Counted from the stretch's first letter, positions 1-6,564 are shown. The stretch is DNA of 10,977 nucleotides from an uncultured Megasphaera sp. (GCF_958350005.1 NZ_CATWFF010000064.1:1-10977); one strand, 5' to 3'. Made by a program: numbers and translations. The notes: generated by a model not told the origin, from the letters alone.

Positions 1-61
1 ATATAGATACAATTTAAAAACTGCACCGCATTATTTTTATGTACAAGTTTGCCCGCTATTC

Positions 62-90
62 TTGACAAGATATTAAAATGCACCTATAAT
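62..90 (+). promoter_or_regulatory. Consensus sigma-A promoter of the argCBD operon
   Basis: The -35 box TTGACA (62-67) and the -10 box TATAAT (85-90) are both perfect matches to the housekeeping sigma consensus and are separated by exactly 17 bases. Transcription should start near 96-98, giving a leader of about 75 bases before the argC GTG. Such a strong core promoter makes sense only if it is tightly repressed, which fits the ARG box lying directly on top of its downstream edge. Bases 1-61 are AT-rich upstream DNA in which I see no gene. Confidence 0.9.
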
Positions 91-105
91 GAATAAAAAT
101 CCAAC
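88..105. promoter_or_regulatory. ARG box, operator for ArgR/AhrC arginine repressor
   Basis: The stretch ATGAATAAAAATCCAA (89-104) matches about 15 of 18 positions of the Bacillus ARG box as I remember it (CATGAATAAAAATKCAAK). It has the expected imperfect dyad TGAAT / ATCCA around an A-rich centre. It overlaps the last bases of the -10 box and the predicted start site, so bound arginine-loaded repressor would block initiation. Only one good box is visible, although ArgR hexamers usually use two or more. The repressor gene itself is not in the window. Confidence 0.75.
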
Positions 106-112
106 ATATACT

Positions 113-166
113 ATGCGCCGTATGCTGTATGGGCGAGGCGCAATTCTACGAGATATAGGAGTGTAG
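113..166 (+). CDS. Possible arginine-rich leader peptide (uORF) upstream of argC
   Basis: A 17-codon frame runs from the ATG at 113 to a TAG at 164-166. Its peptide, MRRMLYGRGAILRDIGV, contains four arginines (codons CGC, CGT, CGA, CGA), two directly after the start. The frame lies entirely within the argC leader, and its stop falls between the argC ribosome-binding site (157-161) and the argC GTG at 172, so a ribosome terminating here would occupy the argC initiation region. Against it, no Shine-Dalgarno sequence precedes the ATG, and short frames of this size arise readily by chance. A weak hairpin (114-119 with 137-142) lies inside the frame. Treat as a candidate regulatory leader, not an established gene. 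Confidence 0.3.
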   Translation: MRRMLYGRGAILRDIGV

Positions 167-171
167 CAACA

Positions 172-1119
172 GTGAAGACAAAGGTATTTATTGATGGGCA
201 CGAAGGTACGACGGGCCTGCGCATTCATGAACGGCTCAGCAGCCGCAGCGATATTGAATTAGTTCCCATTGCCGAAGACAAGCGGAAAGATCCGGCTGCC
301 ATTACGCAGTGCCTGAAGGAAGCGGATATTGCGTTCCTGTGCCTGCCGGACAGTGCGGCCAGGGAAGCTGTCGCTCTGGCAAAAGACTGCGACGTGCGGA
401 TTATTGACACGTCTACGGCGCATCGGACGGCTGAAGGCTGGACTTATGGCTTTCCGGAACTGTCGTCTCATCAGAGCGAAGACATTGCCAAAAGCTCCCG
501 CGTCGGCAATCCCGGCTGCCATGCCAGCGGCGTTATTTCCCTCATACAGCCTCTGGTACAGTCCGGCATGATGCCCGACGATTACCCTGTGTCGGCTGTG
601 TCCCTGACGGGCTACAGCGGCGGCGGCAAAAAGATGATCGGCCAGTATGAAAGTGCCGACAAGGGAACAGACCTGTTTGCGCCCAGGCAGTACGGCCTGG
701 TGCAGCAGCACAAGCATCTGAAGGAAATTGTCGCTGTCTGCGGTCTCAGTCAGGCACCGGTCTTTACGCCGATTGTCGACGATTATTACAGCGGCATGGA
801 AGTCATGATTCCGGTCTTCACGAAGCTGCTGAACGGCCAGCCTGGAAAAGACGACATCTGGCAGATTCTGGCGTCCCATTATGAAGACTGCCCCTTTGTT
901 CATGTCGTGCCGGAAGATGCGGATATGGGCGGCTTTATTGCGGCCAATGCCATGAGCGGCTATGACGATATGAAGATTCTGGTCAGCGGCAACGATGACC
1001 GCGTCGTTTTGACATCGCTGTTTGACAACCTGGGCAAAGGCGCGTCAGGCGCAGCTATTCAGAACATGAATATCATGATGGGTGTCGATCCGACGACGGG
1101 CCTGAATCTGTCGAAGTAA
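172..1119 (+). CDS. argC: N-acetyl-gamma-glutamyl-phosphate reductase, type 2
   Basis: This cytosolic enzyme reduces N-acetylglutamyl-5-phosphate to N-acetylglutamate semialdehyde with NADPH, the third step of arginine synthesis. The 315-residue protein opens with a nucleotide-binding motif (FIDGHEGTTGLR, residues 6-17), characteristic of the shorter type-2 ArgC family (TIGR01851 type) rather than the roughly 345-residue type 1. The catalytic cysteine is Cys116 in the motif VGNPGCHASG (111-120). A conserved Gly-rich loop (SLTGYSGGGKK) follows. The start is a GTG at 172, chosen because AGGAG (157-161) precedes it at a workable distance and no in-frame ATG fits better. It is the first gene of argCBD, separated from argB by 46 bases, and lies under an ARG-box promoter. 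Confidence 0.96.
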   Translation: MKTKVFIDGHEGTTGLRIHERLSSRSDIELVPIAEDKRKDPAAITQCLKEADIAFLCLPDSAAREAVALAKDCDVRIIDTSTAHRTAEGWTYGFPELSSHQSEDIAKSSRVGNPGCHASGVISLIQPLVQSGMMPDDYPVSAVSLTGYSGGGKKMIGQYESADKGTDLFAPRQYGLVQQHKHLKEIVAVCGLSQAPVFTPIVDDYYSGMEVMIPVFTKLLNGQPGKDDIWQILASHYEDCPFVHVVPEDADMGGFIAANAMSGYDDMKILVSGNDDRVVLTSLFDNLGKGASGAAIQNMNIMMGVDPTTGLNLSK

Positions 1120-1151
1120 GTCCGATTATTATATGTATCTAAACTACAACT

Positions 1152-1158
1152 GGGGGAG
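1152..1158 (+). promoter_or_regulatory. Ribosome-binding site that fixes the argB start
   Basis: GGGGGAG ends 7 bases before the ATG at 1166. An in-frame ATG at 1133 would add 11 residues but has no Shine-Dalgarno sequence upstream and would place this purine run inside the coding region, so 1166 is preferred. Confidence 0.8.
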
Positions 1159-1165
1159 TACTGGC

Positions 1166-2083
1166 ATGTTTGAACGGAAAAACCTGATTTCCGATGATAT
1201 TGCATCGGTAACGAATGCGCAGAAAGCGCAGATTCTGACGAATGCCCTGCCATATATTAAAAAGTACAGCGGCAAAATCGTCGTCGTCAAATACGGCGGC
1301 AATGCCATGGTAAATGAGGACCTGAAAAAAGCCGTCATGGGTGATATTGTACTGTTGAATCTTATTGGCGTCAAAGTGGTTCTCGTTCACGGCGGCGGCC
1401 CGCATATCAAGGAAGTTCTCGATAAAATCGGCATGGAATCGAAGTTTATCGACGGCCTGCGCGTCACTGACGGGCCGACGATGAAAGTCGTGCAGATGGT
1501 ACTGGCCGGCCAGGTCAATAAAGATCTGGTCAACCTCATTGGCTCTATTGGCGGCAAGGCTATTGGCCTGTGCGGTCTTGACGATCAGATGATCAAGGTT
1601 CGTCAGCAAAGTGAGGAACTGGGCTATGTCGGAAAGATTACGTCCGTAGACGTATCGATTATCAGGGACAACCTTGACAAGGGGTATATTCCCGTTATTT
1701 CGACAATCGGCACCGATACGGAAGGGCAGGCTTACAACATCAATGCCGATACGGCAGCGGCAGAAATTGCCGGCGCCCTCAATGCGGAATGTATGCTGTC
1801 CATGACCAATATTGACGGCGTTCTCCGCGACCAGCATGATCCCGATTCGCTGATTACGGATATTACGCTGGAACAGGCTGACGCGCTCAAACAGGAAGGC
1901 ATCATTGCCGGCGGCATGATTCCCAAGGTCAAGTGCTGCACCGATGCGATTCGAGCCGGCGTAAAACGCGTATTTATTATTAATGGTACCGTTCCTCATG
2001 CGATTCTTATTGAACTGCTGACGGAAGAAGGTCTGGGCACCATGTTTGTCAGCCATTCTTCTGAAGTAGGCAAGAGAAAATAA
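1166..2083 (+). CDS. argB: Acetylglutamate kinase
   Basis: ArgB phosphorylates N-acetylglutamate with ATP, the second and usually feedback-controlled step of arginine synthesis. The 305-residue protein belongs to the amino acid kinase family. Visible motifs are VVKYGGNAM (40-48, phosphate-binding Lys42), VHGGGPHI (74-81), the GLRVTDGPT segment with Arg99 (substrate carboxylate), NINADTAAAEIAGAL (191-205), and GGMIPKVKCC with Lys254. About 30 residues precede the kinase core (residues 8-36, predicted helical) and the protein ends with EEGLGTMF. In the family both features accompany the hexameric, arginine-inhibited form, so I infer feedback inhibition by arginine. The gene lies 38 bases before argD, with no terminator between them. 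Confidence 0.96.
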   Translation: MFERKNLISDDIASVTNAQKAQILTNALPYIKKYSGKIVVVKYGGNAMVNEDLKKAVMGDIVLLNLIGVKVVLVHGGGPHIKEVLDKIGMESKFIDGLRVTDGPTMKVVQMVLAGQVNKDLVNLIGSIGGKAIGLCGLDDQMIKVRQQSEELGYVGKITSVDVSIIRDNLDKGYIPVISTIGTDTEGQAYNINADTAAAEIAGALNAECMLSMTNIDGVLRDQHDPDSLITDITLEQADALKQEGIIAGGMIPKVKCCTDAIRAGVKRVFIINGTVPHAILIELLTEEGLGTMFVSHSSEVGKRK

Positions 2084-2121
2084 TACGGGAACAGGACGAA
2101 GAAATCAAGGGGGCATCATCA

Positions 2122-3294
2122 ATGGCAATGGATTTTGAAACGATGGACAAGGAATATATCGTCAATGTGTACAATCGGCTGGACGCCGTTATTGACCACG
2201 GCAAGGGCTCTATTTTGTACGACGTAAACGGCAAGGAATACATCGACTTCAGCGCCGGTATTGCCGTCAATATTTTCGGCGTATGCGATGACGTATGGAA
2301 ACAGGCCGTCATTGACCAGCTCAATAAACTGAGCCATATTTCCAATGTATTTTATACGGAACCGCAGGTACTGCTGGCTAAAATGCTCTGCGAACGGACG
2401 GGCATGAAGAAGGTTTTCTTTGCCAATTCCGGTGCGGAAGCCAACGAATGTGCCATCAAGACGGCCCGCAAGTACTCGCACGATAAATACGGCGAAGGCC
2501 GCTATACGATTATTACCCTGAAAAACAGCTTCCATGGCCGTACCATGGCTACGCTGACGGCATGCGGTCAGGAATCGCTCCATGAAGATTTCGGTCCCTT
2601 CCTGGACGGGTTTGTCTATGCTGAACCGGACAACTTTGAATCGGTCAAATCCCTGGCTGAATCGCATAAGGTCTGTGCCGTCATGATGGAAATGGTACAG
2701 GGCGAAGGCGGCGTCCATCCTCTGGACCCGGCTTTTGTCAAAGCTGTTGAAGAATATGCCCATGCTCATGACATTCTGGTCATTGTCGATGAAGTACAGA
2801 CCGGCAACGGCCGCACAGGGGCGCTGTATGCCTACATGAACTACGGCATTCATCCTGACATCGTCACGACGGCCAAAGGGCTCGGCGGCGGCCTGCCTTT
2901 TGCGGCAGTTCTGTTTGCTGATTCGTGCCAGCATACCCTGACCGATCATACTCATGGCTCGACTTTTGGCGGCAACCCGATCTGTGCTGCCGGTGCCATT
3001 TCCATTCTCAAGCGGATTGATGACCCGCTTCTGGCCGATGTGCGGGAAAAAGGCGCATACATTAAGGCTCAGTTAGAAGCCTGCCAGAATGTGGAAAGCG
3101 TATCCGGTATGGGTCTCATGATTGGCGTCAAGTTGAAAAAAGATCTGGCAACTGTAGTCAACGAATGTGTCGACAAGGGCGTTCTCGTCCTGACGGCCAA
3201 CGGCCTTCTCCGTCTCCTGCCGCCTTTGAATATTCCCTGGGATGTATTGAAAAAAGGCATGGCCATCGTCTGCTCGGTTATTGACGAAAAATAG
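2122..3294 (+). CDS. argD: Acetylornithine aminotransferase
   Basis: ArgD transfers an amino group from glutamate to N-acetylglutamate semialdehyde, giving N-acetylornithine; it is a PLP enzyme of fold type I, class III. The 390-residue length is normal for ArgD. Motifs seen: the phosphate-binding loop ANSGAEANE (101-109), NSFHGRTMATL (135-145), VDEVQTGNGRTG (222-233) with the PLP-ring aspartate Asp223, and TTAKGLGGGLP (249-259) with the Schiff-base lysine Lys252. The ribosome site AAGGGGG (2107-2113) sits 8 bases before the ATG; a second ATG two codons later is also possible. Class III enzymes overlap in substrate range (ornithine, succinylornithine), but the argC-argB context supports ArgD. 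The operon ends here: argJ, argF and argG are not in the window. Confidence 0.95.
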   Translation: MAMDFETMDKEYIVNVYNRLDAVIDHGKGSILYDVNGKEYIDFSAGIAVNIFGVCDDVWKQAVIDQLNKLSHISNVFYTEPQVLLAKMLCERTGMKKVFFANSGAEANECAIKTARKYSHDKYGEGRYTIITLKNSFHGRTMATLTACGQESLHEDFGPFLDGFVYAEPDNFESVKSLAESHKVCAVMMEMVQGEGGVHPLDPAFVKAVEEYAHAHDILVIVDEVQTGNGRTGALYAYMNYGIHPDIVTTAKGLGGGLPFAAVLFADSCQHTLTDHTHGSTFGGNPICAAGAISILKRIDDPLLADVREKGAYIKAQLEACQNVESVSGMGLMIGVKLKKDLATVVNECVDKGVLVLTANGLLRLLPPLNIPWDVLKKGMAIVCSVIDEK

Positions 3295-3308
3295 GAATAT
3301 AGTATACT
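3281..3308 (+). promoter_or_regulatory. Predicted promoter for the csd-yedF-DUF3343 operon
   Basis: TTGACG (3281-3286) lies in the last codons of argD, and TATACT (3303-3308) follows after a 16-base spacer. Each differs from consensus at one position. The predicted start (about 3314-3316) lies inside the 5' arm of the argD terminator, so transcripts from this promoter would lack part of that arm and should not terminate there. This would explain how a gene starting only 25 bases after a terminator is expressed. Confidence 0.65.
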
Positions 3309-3309
3309 G

Positions 3310-3344
3310 AAACCGGACCTGTCTATATTGCTGGTCCGGTTTTT
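3310..3344 (+). terminator. Rho-independent terminator of argCBD
   Basis: AAACCGGACC (3310-3319) pairs perfectly with GGTCCGGTTT (3333-3342) across a 13-base loop, and a T run covers 3340-3344. It starts 15 bases after the argD stop codon. The predicted promoter of the next operon overlaps its left arm. Confidence 0.88.
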
Positions 3345-3369
3345 GCATGGCGGAAAGTGAGGCGAGACC

Positions 3370-4515
3370 ATGTACTATTTTGACAACGCAGCGACGACGG
3401 CGCAGAAGCCGCCGGAAGTGGCTCTGGCCGTATATAATGCACTGCGGTCAGGCGATCTGGGAAATCCGTCCCGCGGTGCCCACGGCTATTCGCTGAATGC
3501 GTACCGGCATGTGCTGGAATCCAAGGAGCTGATTAAGGCACTGTTTCACGGCGAAGACGACTATGAAGTGGCCTTTACGCAGCATGCTACAGAAGCGCTG
3601 AATATGACGCTGAAAGGGCTGATTCACCGCGGCGATCACGTCCTGACGACGACGTGGGAGCACAATGCGGTTCTGCGCCCGTTGTATCAGCTGGAAGACG
3701 CCGGCGTGGCGCTGGATTTTATCAGCAGTGATCCCCTGACCGGGGCCCTGCGGTATGAAGAGTTTGCCCAGAAAGTGCGGCCTGAAACGACGTACGTGGT
3801 CTGCAATCACGGTTCCAATGTGACGGGAAACGTATTGGATTTAGGATGGATCAAGCAGTTCTGCAAAGACCATTCTCTGGGACTTATTGTCGACGTGTCT
3901 CAGACAGCCGGTGCCATGCCCATTGATATATCTGACGGCATCGTGACGGCCCTGTGTTTTACAGGGCATAAGTCCCTGTACGGGCCTGCCGGTACCGGCG
4001 GCATCTGCATCCGCCGCGACGCCGATGTGACGCCGTGGATGACCGGCGGTGATGGCATCCATTCCTTTGAACGGGAACAGCCTCATACGGCGCCGGCTGT
4101 CTTTGAAGCAGGCACAGCCAATGTGGCCGGTATTATGGGTCTGGCTGCGTCAGTACAGCTGCTGCTGGACGGCGGCCTGGAAAAAGCGGCTGCCCACCGC
4201 CGGCAGCTGGAAGAGCTGTTCGTGCCAGCTGTGCAGTCCCTGCCTGGCGTCACGCTGTACGGCGATTTTACAGGGCTCCGGGTCGGCACATATTCCCTGA
4301 ATATTGAAGATGCCGAGTCGGCTGTCGTCGGCGATATGCTGTGGGAACGGTTCGGCATGGCCACGCGGGCCGGTTTTCACTGTGCGCCGCTGATGCATAA
4401 GGCCCTTCATACGGATGTGCAGGGAGCCGTACGGTTTTCCTTTTCCCTGTTTACGTCGGCCCGGGACGTGCAGGAAGCTGTCGAAGCCCTGCGGGCGCTG
4501 GATGGAATGATATAA
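3370..4515 (+). CDS. Cysteine desulfurase-family class V aminotransferase
   Basis: This 381-residue PLP enzyme resembles the TIGR01977 branch of class V aminotransferases, related to NifS/SufS cysteine desulfurases and often found beside selenium or sulfur genes. It probably removes sulfur (or selenium) from cysteine (or selenocysteine) as an enzyme-bound persulfide. Seen: N-terminal YFDNAATT (3-10), WEHNAVLRPL with His98 (PLP-stacking), VDVSQTAG with Asp175 and Gln178, FTGHKSLYGP (198-206ff) with the Schiff-base Lys201, and RAGFHCAPLMH with the predicted catalytic Cys338. The start has GTGAGG (3357-3362) 7 bases upstream. It leads a three-gene unit with yedF (33 bases on) and a DUF3343 gene. 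It is neither clearly iscS nor sufS, so no symbol is given. Desulfurase activity is inferred from family and context. Confidence 0.88.
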   Translation: MYYFDNAATTAQKPPEVALAVYNALRSGDLGNPSRGAHGYSLNAYRHVLESKELIKALFHGEDDYEVAFTQHATEALNMTLKGLIHRGDHVLTTTWEHNAVLRPLYQLEDAGVALDFISSDPLTGALRYEEFAQKVRPETTYVVCNHGSNVTGNVLDLGWIKQFCKDHSLGLIVDVSQTAGAMPIDISDGIVTALCFTGHKSLYGPAGTGGICIRRDADVTPWMTGGDGIHSFEREQPHTAPAVFEAGTANVAGIMGLAASVQLLLDGGLEKAAAHRRQLEELFVPAVQSLPGVTLYGDFTGLRVGTYSLNIEDAESAVVGDMLWERFGMATRAGFHCAPLMHKALHTDVQGAVRFSFSLFTSARDVQEAVEALRALDGMI

Positions 4516-4548
4516 GAACTGTGTGATACATAGTAAGGAGGAATAAGA

Positions 4549-5142
4549 ATGTTTACATTAAATGCTATCGGCAAGGCCTGCCCGCTGCCGGTTATTGATG
4601 CCCATAAGGCACTGAAGGAACACGATGCTGTAGAAATTACGGTAGATAATCAGATTGCGACGGAAAATCTCCGCAAACTGGCGACGGAAATGAACTGCGA
4701 CTATACGATGACGCAGGAATCGCCGACGCATTATACGGTACAGCTCGTCAAGAAGGGAAACGGCACGGCGCCGGCTCCGTCTGTGACGGCAGCAGCCAGC
4801 CAGAATGACGGCTATATTGTCGTCGTCAACTCGCCATGCATGGGCGTCGGCGACGAAGCTTTCAGCAAACAGCTGCTGAAGACCTTTATTTATACTCTGA
4901 CGGAACAGGATGTCCTGCCGTCGGCAATTATCTTCTACAACGGCGGCGTGCCCCTGGTTACGAAGAATTCGGAATCTCTGGAAGACCTGAAAAAACTGGC
5001 TGACGCCGGCGTTTCCATTTATGCCTGCGGCGCGTGCTTGAATTACTACGGCCTTACCGATCAGGTTGCTGTCGGCGAAGTGACCAATATGTACCGCATT
5101 ATTGAACTCATGCGCACGGCACCGCGCATTGTCCGTCCGTAA
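4549..5142 (+). CDS. yedF: YedF: TusA-like plus DsrE-like sulfur/selenium carrier
   Basis: The 197-residue protein has two parts. Residues 1-70 are a TusA/SirA-like domain carrying the family motif KACPLPVI (9-16), with Cys11 as the likely persulfide or perselenide carrier. Residues 71-86 are a Pro/Ala/Ser linker. Residues 87-197 are a DsrE-like domain with FYNGGVPLVT, ACGACLNYYGL (Cys160, Cys163) and VGEVTNMYRI. This arrangement matches the selenium-associated YedF family (TIGR03527), commonly encoded near selD, which is not in this window. Cys97 in NSPCMGVGD is an extra cysteine near a conserved glycine turn. An excellent AAGGAGG site lies just upstream of the ATG. The gene sits between the desulfurase, its likely sulfur source, and a DUF3343 gene. 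The exact substrate and acceptor of YedF are not established. Confidence 0.9.
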   Translation: MFTLNAIGKACPLPVIDAHKALKEHDAVEITVDNQIATENLRKLATEMNCDYTMTQESPTHYTVQLVKKGNGTAPAPSVTAAASQNDGYIVVVNSPCMGVGDEAFSKQLLKTFIYTLTEQDVLPSAIIFYNGGVPLVTKNSESLEDLKKLADAGVSIYACGACLNYYGLTDQVAVGEVTNMYRIIELMRTAPRIVRP

Positions 5143-5143
5143 G

Positions 5144-5434
5144 ATGGAAAGGGAACACTATGGCGTAGCTCTCGTGAGCGATACGAAAGAGGCCATGAAA
5201 GCGGGAGAAGCAGGAAAGCGGAAGGGACTGACGGTCCGCATTATTCCCACGCCGGGACGGCTCTATGGGAGCTGCGGCTTTTCACTGAAATACGCCCTGT
5301 CTGATGAACAGGCGCTGTGCGAACTGTTCCGCTGTCTTCGCCTGTCAGCGCCCGTTCTCTATCATGCCGAACGGCAGGGTCTTTCCGTGACCTATGCGCC
5401 CGTTTTTTCACCAGATTTGCATGAGTCCGTATAA
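5144..5434 (+). CDS. DUF3343 small protein, putative sulfur/selenium carrier
   Basis: This 96-residue protein fits DUF3343 (a family described as a putative Se/S carrier). The family pattern is visible as GVALVSDTKEAMKAGEAGKRKG (roughly residues 7-28, in part), then VRIIPTPGRLYGSCGFSLKY (31-50), with Cys44 the likely functional thiol. The ATG at 5144 begins one base after the yedF stop with no clear Shine-Dalgarno sequence of its own, so translational coupling to yedF is likely. A TTG-initiated longer frame from 5102 would overlap the end of yedF and has no support. About 30 C-terminal residues extend past the core. It closes the operon just before a strong terminator. Function is inferred from neighbours; no activity is established for the family as far as I know. 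Confidence 0.85.
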   Translation: MEREHYGVALVSDTKEAMKAGEAGKRKGLTVRIIPTPGRLYGSCGFSLKYALSDEQALCELFRCLRLSAPVLYHAERQGLSVTYAPVFSPDLHESV

Positions 5435-5440
5435 TACAAC

Positions 5441-5476
5441 AATACCCCGGGAAGCACTGGCTTTCCGGGGTATTTT
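5441..5476. terminator. Shared terminator between DUF3343 gene and lacI
   Basis: AATACCCCGG (5441-5450) pairs perfectly with CCGGGGTATT (5465-5474). The stem continues inward four more pairs (one G-U) to a six-base loop at 5455-5460. On the plus strand a T run follows (5473-5476). On the minus strand the bases beyond the stem are also T-rich (reverse of 5427-5444), so it can end the convergent lacI transcript too. It lies seven bases after the DUF3343 stop and nine bases from the lacI stop. Confidence 0.9.
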
Positions 5477-5485
5477 GTATGAAAA

Positions 5486-6508
5486 TCAGCTGTTTTCAGC
5501 CGGTGAGGACTGAGCAATAATTTCAATGCCGTCTACGTACTGTACTGTCGGGTTTTCTGCTTTCTTTTCAATGAGATTTACGATCAGGTGCAGAAGCTGT
5601 TCGCCAATATGGCCCATGGGAATATCGATGCGGGACAGTGACGGAATGGCGTAATCGTTGAATTCGGCCATGTTGATGCCGATGGTAAAGACTTCGACGT
5701 CGCCAGGAATGGATATGCCCATTTCGTGGCAGGCATAGAGCATGCCGTGTGCCAGCACGTCGGATTCACAGAACATGGCCCGCGGCAGGCGATGGGTTTC
5801 TGCCAGCTGCCGTGTCGCTTCAATGGCGCTGGCTGAGGACGTCGTGCACAGGCAGATGCGGTCCTGCGGAATCGGATGACCTGCACGGGCAAAGGTATCA
5901 ATAAATCCGTCCATCCACGTGCGCATAATGGGAAAGGCCGTATCGTGGGTCAGTACGCCGGCGTCGTAAAGTCCTTTTTTCAGAAAATGCCGGGCTACGC
6001 GGCAGCCCACTTCGTAGTTGTCCATGGTAACGCTGCTGTACTTGGGAGATTCCCGGTTGAACAGGACAACGGGACAGGACAGGTCGCAGCTGTTCAGGTA
6101 CTCCATGTCCTTGTCTGACATGTTGGCAATGATGATGCCGTTAAAAAATTCGTTGCGCGTCGTTTCCATCTGCTTTTGCAGGTGATCTACTTCATAGGGG
6201 ACGACCGTCAGGTGGACGACTTTATTCTGGCGCATAATTTCCCTCTGAATCCCCAGGGTAATGCGGGCCAGGTAATTAATACGAAAGTCTGTGGCCCAGT
6301 AAAAGGCGATGGCATAACTGTCTTTATGGGCAGCCCGCAGTTTTTTTGCCGACTGGTTGGGAACGTATTTCAGCTGTTGTGCAATCTGATGAATCCGGTC
6401 CTGCGTTTCCTGGGAAATTTTCCGTTCCCGTCCTTTGCCGTTCAGCACGATGGAAACGGTGGCAATGGATACACCGGCTTCACGGGCAATATCTTTAATT
6501 GTAGACAT
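5486..6508 (-). CDS. LacI/GalR-family transcriptional regulator
   Basis: The 340-residue protein has the classic two-part layout. Residues 1-60 hold the helix-turn-helix TIKDIAREAGVSIATVSIVL (3-22) and the hinge-helix segment NQSAKKLRAA (51-60), whose central leucine is the DNA-intercalating position in the family. Residues 61-340 form a periplasmic-binding-protein-like effector domain, with NGIIIANM (123-130), MDNYEVGCRVARHFLKKG, MFCESDVLAHGMLYA (245-259) and the PxxLSRIDIPMGHIG segment (289-302). The ATG at 6508 is preferred over a TTG at 6514 because AGGAGG (6515-6520) abuts the TTG but sits six bases from the ATG. Family members usually bind sugars or nucleosides; the ligand cannot be read from the sequence. 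No sugar genes are nearby. The only divergent neighbour is cobT. Confidence 0.93.
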   Translation of the reverse strand: MSTIKDIAREAGVSIATVSIVLNGKGRERKISQETQDRIHQIAQQLKYVPNQSAKKLRAAHKDSYAIAFYWATDFRINYLARITLGIQREIMRQNKVVHLTVVPYEVDHLQKQMETTRNEFFNGIIIANMSDKDMEYLNSCDLSCPVVLFNRESPKYSSVTMDNYEVGCRVARHFLKKGLYDAGVLTHDTAFPIMRTWMDGFIDTFARAGHPIPQDRICLCTTSSASAIEATRQLAETHRLPRAMFCESDVLAHGMLYACHEMGISIPGDVEVFTIGINMAEFNDYAIPSLSRIDIPMGHIGEQLLHLIVNLIEKKAENPTVQYVDGIEIIAQSSPAENS

Positions 6509-6514
6509 ATGCAA

Positions 6515-6520
6515 CCTCCT
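6515..6520 (-). promoter_or_regulatory. Ribosome-binding site that fixes the lacI-family start
   Basis: Read on the minus strand this is AGGAGG, six bases before the ATG at 6508. The in-frame TTG at 6514 directly touches it and so cannot be the start. Confidence 0.85.
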
Positions 6521-6531
6521 TATATCTTTTT

Positions 6532-6560
6532 ATTGTAAGATAAAACAAGATAGCTTTCAA
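6532..6560 (-). promoter_or_regulatory. Promoter of the lacI-family gene
   Basis: Read on the minus strand, TTGAAA (6560-6555) and TACAAT (6537-6532) are separated by 17 bases, each one mismatch from consensus. Transcription would start near 6525, giving a very short leader that contains the AGGAGG site. Confidence 0.75.
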
Positions 6561-6564
6561 GGCT
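6552..6564. promoter_or_regulatory. Candidate operator: imperfect dyad over the lacI -35 box
   Basis: AGCTTTCAAGGCT is a 13-base dyad around C6558 with five matching pairs and one mismatch. It covers the -35 box of the lacI-family promoter, a position suited to autorepression. It lacks the central CpG usual in LacI-family operators, so the assignment is weak. Confidence 0.22.

Noticed and set aside
28..46. Possible second ARG box (AT-rich tract read on the minus strand)
   Set aside because: It matches only the A/T core of the consensus (about 9 of 18 positions); the diagnostic TGA and CA flanks are missing.
114..142. Hairpin in the argC leader as a terminator or attenuator
   Set aside because: Only six pairs around a 17-base loop and no T run follows, so it cannot be an intrinsic terminator; kept only as a remark on the leader frame.
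1139..2056. 305-codon open frame on the minus strand, opposite argB
   Set aside because: It lies entirely antisense to a clear ArgB, its translation shows no recognisable family motifs, and similar long antisense frames face argC, argD and the large gene, as expected from codon bias.
2119..2955. 278-codon minus-strand frame opposite argD
   Set aside because: Antisense shadow of argD; no ribosome site, no motif and no independent promoter seen.
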